Source of the DNA: Candidatus Zixiibacteriota bacterium
GTDB taxonomy: Bacteria; Zixibacteria; MSB-5A5; WJJR01
NCBI GenBank assembly: GCA_014729565.1
Contig: WJJR01000356.1
Span: 1 to 8,643 of the forward strand
Direction of reading: 5' to 3'
DNA: 8,643 nt
The translations under genes were made by a program, and so were the position numbers. Under the pieces are notes generated by a model. The model made no database searches. It had not been told where the DNA came from and was given only the letters and a program-made list of their open reading frames with translations. Below, piece after piece: positions 7,121 to 8,643 of the stretch (positions within the stretch are counted from its first letter, which is position 1; each line of letters starts with the position of its first letter).

Positions 7121-7195
7121 CGTAGGGACGGATTGCATACGCCCTTCAGAGTCAGGTCCTGCTGTCATTCCGGGCGTATGCAATACGCCCCTACG
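7121..7195. repeat. Imperfect inverted repeat, 24-bp arms
   Basis: Arms 7121-7144 and 7172-7195 match at 22 of 24 positions when one is reverse complemented; both contain ATTGCATACGCCC or its complement. The spacer is 27 bp. The tetranucleotide ATTC occurs near both outer ends (7114-7117 and 7196-7199), which might be a target duplication but is short. It looks like a REP- or MITE-type interspersed repeat; copy number elsewhere is unknown. Confidence 0.85.
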
Positions 7196-7227
7196 ATTCA
7201 ATCTCACGTGGGTGCCACTGACCAAGG

Positions 7228-7376
7228 GGCCTGTTGAAAAAGTCGTGTGTTGACTCCAGACCAAATGACATAACTGAGTGAGACAATCATAACCTCGCGT
7301 AGGTGCGGCTCTTAGCCGCACCGGTCCGGCTAAGAGCCGGGCCTACGCGATAACCCTATGGGTGTTTCAACAGGCC
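7228..7376. mobile_element. Putative MITE-like element with GGCCTGTTGAAA terminal inverted repeats
   Basis: The element begins GGCCTGTTGAAA (7228-7239) and ends TTTCAACAGGCC (7365-7376), perfect 12-bp terminal inverted repeats. It is flanked by the 6-bp direct repeat CCAAGG (7222-7227 and 7377-7382). The true boundary may be up to two bases further out, with AA as the duplicated bases. It is 149 bp long and encodes no transposase. TGTTGAAAAA-type ends occur in several insertion sequence families (from memory), but I cannot name the parent. Confidence 0.6.
7295..7350. repeat. 56-bp palindromic element flanked by TAACC direct repeats
   Basis: Arms 7295-7317 and 7328-7350 match at 21 of 23 positions around a 10-bp loop. 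Each half also holds a smaller perfect hairpin (GTGCGGCT-CTT-AGCCGCAC and CCGGCT-AAG-AGCCGG). TAACC stands directly outside both ends (7290-7294 and 7351-7355), which fits a 5-bp target duplication from insertion into the surrounding MITE-like element. Confidence 0.75.
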
Positions 7377-7410
7377 CCAAGGTCAGTGGCGCCCGTTTAC
7401 CTCTACTCAG

Positions 7411-8493
7411 CTAATGTGCTCCGTTGCCGTTGCGTTCGCTGTGTGACAAACCATGTCCAACCAGATTTAGAAACGCGTCCTCCAATGTCGGTTCGAGCTT
7501 GGTGACCGAATAGGGTGGCGCGCCGGTTTGCGACAGACGGTCAGTGACCGCGGCGATGCCCTGCTCCTCGTGCAAAATCACCCGCACATGCGTGCGTCCG
7601 CGATCATCGCGGTGTTCCATGTCGGCCGAACGCACGACCCGCAGATCGGAGAGCGGATTGCCGCCATTTGACCACAACGGAATCTCGATGCGGTACACAC
7701 AGTCGGGCGCCAGATCGCGCTTCAGGTTCGCCGGCGTGTCGCAGGCGAGGACACGTCCCTGGTCGATGATCGCCACCCGGTCGCACATCGAATCGGCTTC
7801 GGCCATGTAGTGCGTGGTCAACAGGACCGTGCGTTCGGGATGTGCGGTCATCCATTCGCTGATGAAGTTGCGTACTTCGCGCGCCACGCCGACGTCGAGA
7901 CCGAGCGTCGGCTCATCCAAAAACAGAATCTTCGGGTCGGAGACGAAGCCGCGGATGATGTTCATCTTTTGACGCATTCCGGTCGAGAGTTTCGAACTCT
8001 TCTGATGCGCCGCTTCGCTCAGTCCCAGAATCTCCATCATCCGGTCGGCGCGTTCGTGAACGACTTTCGTGGGCACGCCGTAGAATTGCGCGAACATCCA
8101 AATCGTCTCGCGCACCGTCAGGATACCGAAACCCGAATGCTCACCACCCGACACCATGTTGATGCGCCGACGCACCTGCTCGGGTTGTTTGGTCACGTCG
8201 ATCCCGTCGACGAATGCGTCTCCACTCGAGGGGAGCAGCAAGGTCGAGAGAATCTTGATGACCGTTGTTTTGCCTGCGCCATTGGGACCGAGCATGCCAA
8301 AAAATGATCCCTTAGCTACCGCAAAATCAATATCAGATACTGCCGTAAAGTCGCCGTATTGCTTGCGCAGTCCTCGAGCGTCGATCACTGTGTCAGTTGC
8401 GTGCACCGTTTCGTCGGCGGCATAGTTAGTCGCGTCTTTTTTGGTGGAATGTTTTGTGGTGTTCGCAGTGGGATGTTTTGTCGTGGGTGTCAC
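7411..8493 (-). CDS. ABC transporter ATP-binding protein (ABC-2 exporter family)
   Basis: This 360-aa cytoplasmic ATPase powers the two permeases encoded downstream. Motifs, numbered from GTG 8493: Walker A GPNGAGKTT (69-77), signature LSTGM (169-173, in place of LSGGQ), Walker B ILFLDEP (189-195), D-loop LGLD (197-200), and switch His in LTTH (H228). The Q-loop region reads NMVSGGEHSGFGILTVRE, with no Gln at the usual place. A ~110-aa C-terminal extension ends in LEPTLEDAFLNL, typical of the CcmA/DrrA-like (COG1131) group with a DUF4162-type tail. The GTG start is chosen because a perfect AGGAGG (8499-8504) lies 5 nt upstream; the frame stays open to 8610 but that part looks non-coding. The first ~35 residues are Thr/Lys/Ala-rich and precede the usual domain start, an unusual extension for this family. 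Confidence 0.92.
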   Translation of the reverse strand: MTPTTKHPTANTTKHSTKKDATNYAADETVHATDTVIDARGLRKQYGDFTAVSDIDFAVAKGSFFGMLGPNGAGKTTVIKILSTLLLPSSGDAFVDGIDVTKQPEQVRRRINMVSGGEHSGFGILTVRETIWMFAQFYGVPTKVVHERADRMMEILGLSEAAHQKSSKLSTGMRQKMNIIRGFVSDPKILFLDEPTLGLDVGVAREVRNFISEWMTAHPERTVLLTTHYMAEADSMCDRVAIIDQGRVLACDTPANLKRDLAPDCVYRIEIPLWSNGGNPLSDLRVVRSADMEHRDDRGRTHVRVILHEEQGIAAVTDRLSQTGAPPYSVTKLEPTLEDAFLNLVGHGLSHSERNGNGAH

Positions 8494-8498
8494 GTCAA

Positions 8499-8504
8499 CC
8501 TCCT
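8499..8504 (-). promoter_or_regulatory. Shine-Dalgarno site deciding the ATPase start
   Basis: AGGAGG on the minus strand, followed by TTGAC and a GTG codon. It is the strongest ribosome binding site in the window. It places the start at 8493 rather than at the upstream in-frame ATG at 8610. Confidence 0.8.
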
Positions 8505-8533
8505 GTATCACTAAACCAGCGTGAACCTTTGCC

Positions 8534-8560
8534 ACTATAGCCCAAGACGGCAAACGCCAA
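8534..8560 (-). promoter_or_regulatory. Candidate promoter for the ABC transporter operon
   Basis: On the minus strand TATAGT (8539-8534) is a good -10 box. TTGGCG (8560-8555) is a possible -35 box, but the 15-bp spacer is short; TTTTGG would give 17 bp but is a weaker match. Initiation near 8527 would give a leader of about 34 nt before the GTG start. The remaining bases to the right edge show no gene. Confidence 0.35.
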
Positions 8561-8643
8561 AACGTCCAACACACCAAAATAGTGACCCGAGTGCGGCAAC
8601 AATTAACCATAAGCCAAGAAACGCGCAGAAGCGTTCCCAGGGG

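Larger units (their letters stand above)
7210..7394. repeat. Long inverted repeat, 30-bp arms: palindrome split by an inserted element
   Basis: Arms 7210-7239 and 7365-7394 match at 27 of 30 positions. The outer 14 bases of each arm form a separate palindrome (GGGTGCCACTGACC and GGTCAGTGGCGCCC) that would be continuous, separated only by AA, if the internal element were removed. It begins 17 bp after the ATPase stop codon, so the original palindrome may have been that gene's terminator or a REP unit. Confidence 0.85.
7101..7410. other. Repeat island between the ABC ATPase and permease A
   Basis: This 310-bp gap has no credible gene. About 230 of its bases lie within inverted repeats: a 75-bp imperfect palindrome (7121-7195) and a 185-bp nested palindrome (7210-7394). 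The sequence carries the permease A Shine-Dalgarno site (near 7110) at its left end. It interrupts what is otherwise a compact transporter operon and could fold into strong RNA structures in the transcript. Confidence 0.85.

Noticed and set aside
7101..7410. CRISPR array in the repeat island
   Set aside because: The repeats are inverted pairs of different families, not regularly spaced direct repeats, and no cas gene is present.
7810..8307. A 165-codon open frame on the plus strand opposite the ABC ATPase
   Set aside because: It is a shadow of a gene with unambiguous Walker A, signature and Walker B motifs on the minus strand.
1..8643. CCCAGGGG present at both window ends, suggesting a circular molecule
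   Set aside because: An 8-base match is too short to support circularity, and the gene content looks chromosomal.

Overview
The window looks like a piece of a bacterial chromosome, probably from a Gram-negative lineage and possibly an uncultured FCB-type phylum such as Zixibacteria. That placement is inference from gene style: a secreted protein joining SBBP repeats to FG-GAP/VCBS repeats, and a soluble Ser/Thr kinase fused to a long TPR array. No marker gene fixes the taxonomy. A tRNA-Glu gene without encoded CCA, Shine-Dalgarno sites and ABC-2 exporter genes all fit Bacteria.

Left part (1-4377): two divergent genes share a 358-bp intergenic region. On the minus strand a large exported beta-propeller/calcium-loop protein runs off the left edge. 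On the plus strand lies a 661-aa Hanks-type kinase with about eight C-terminal TPRs and an unusual catalytic loop.

Middle part (4378-4927): a non-coding stretch on the minus strand. It holds a remnant of the last ~38 codons of a sensor histidine kinase, a complete tRNA-Glu(CTC) with a plausible promoter just upstream, and a very strong 15-bp GC-rich hairpin that probably ends the neighbouring ABC transporter transcript.

Right part (4928-8643): a minus-strand ABC-2 export system. The order of transcription is ATPase, a 310-bp repeat island, permease A, an unrecognised 148-aa protein, permease B. The last three are tightly spaced (21 and 25 bp gaps), each with a Shine-Dalgarno site, so they are very likely one transcription unit. 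One ATPase with two different permeases suggests a heterodimeric exporter; the substrate cannot be told from sequence.

The most striking structure is the repeat island at 7101-7410. It contains a stand-alone inverted repeat and, next to it, a three-layer nest of palindromes. The nest reads as a small palindromic element (flanked by TAACC repeats) inside a MITE-like element (ends GGCCTGTTGAAA/TTTCAACAGGCC, flanked by CCAAGG repeats), itself sitting at the exact centre of an older palindrome just after the ATPase stop codon.
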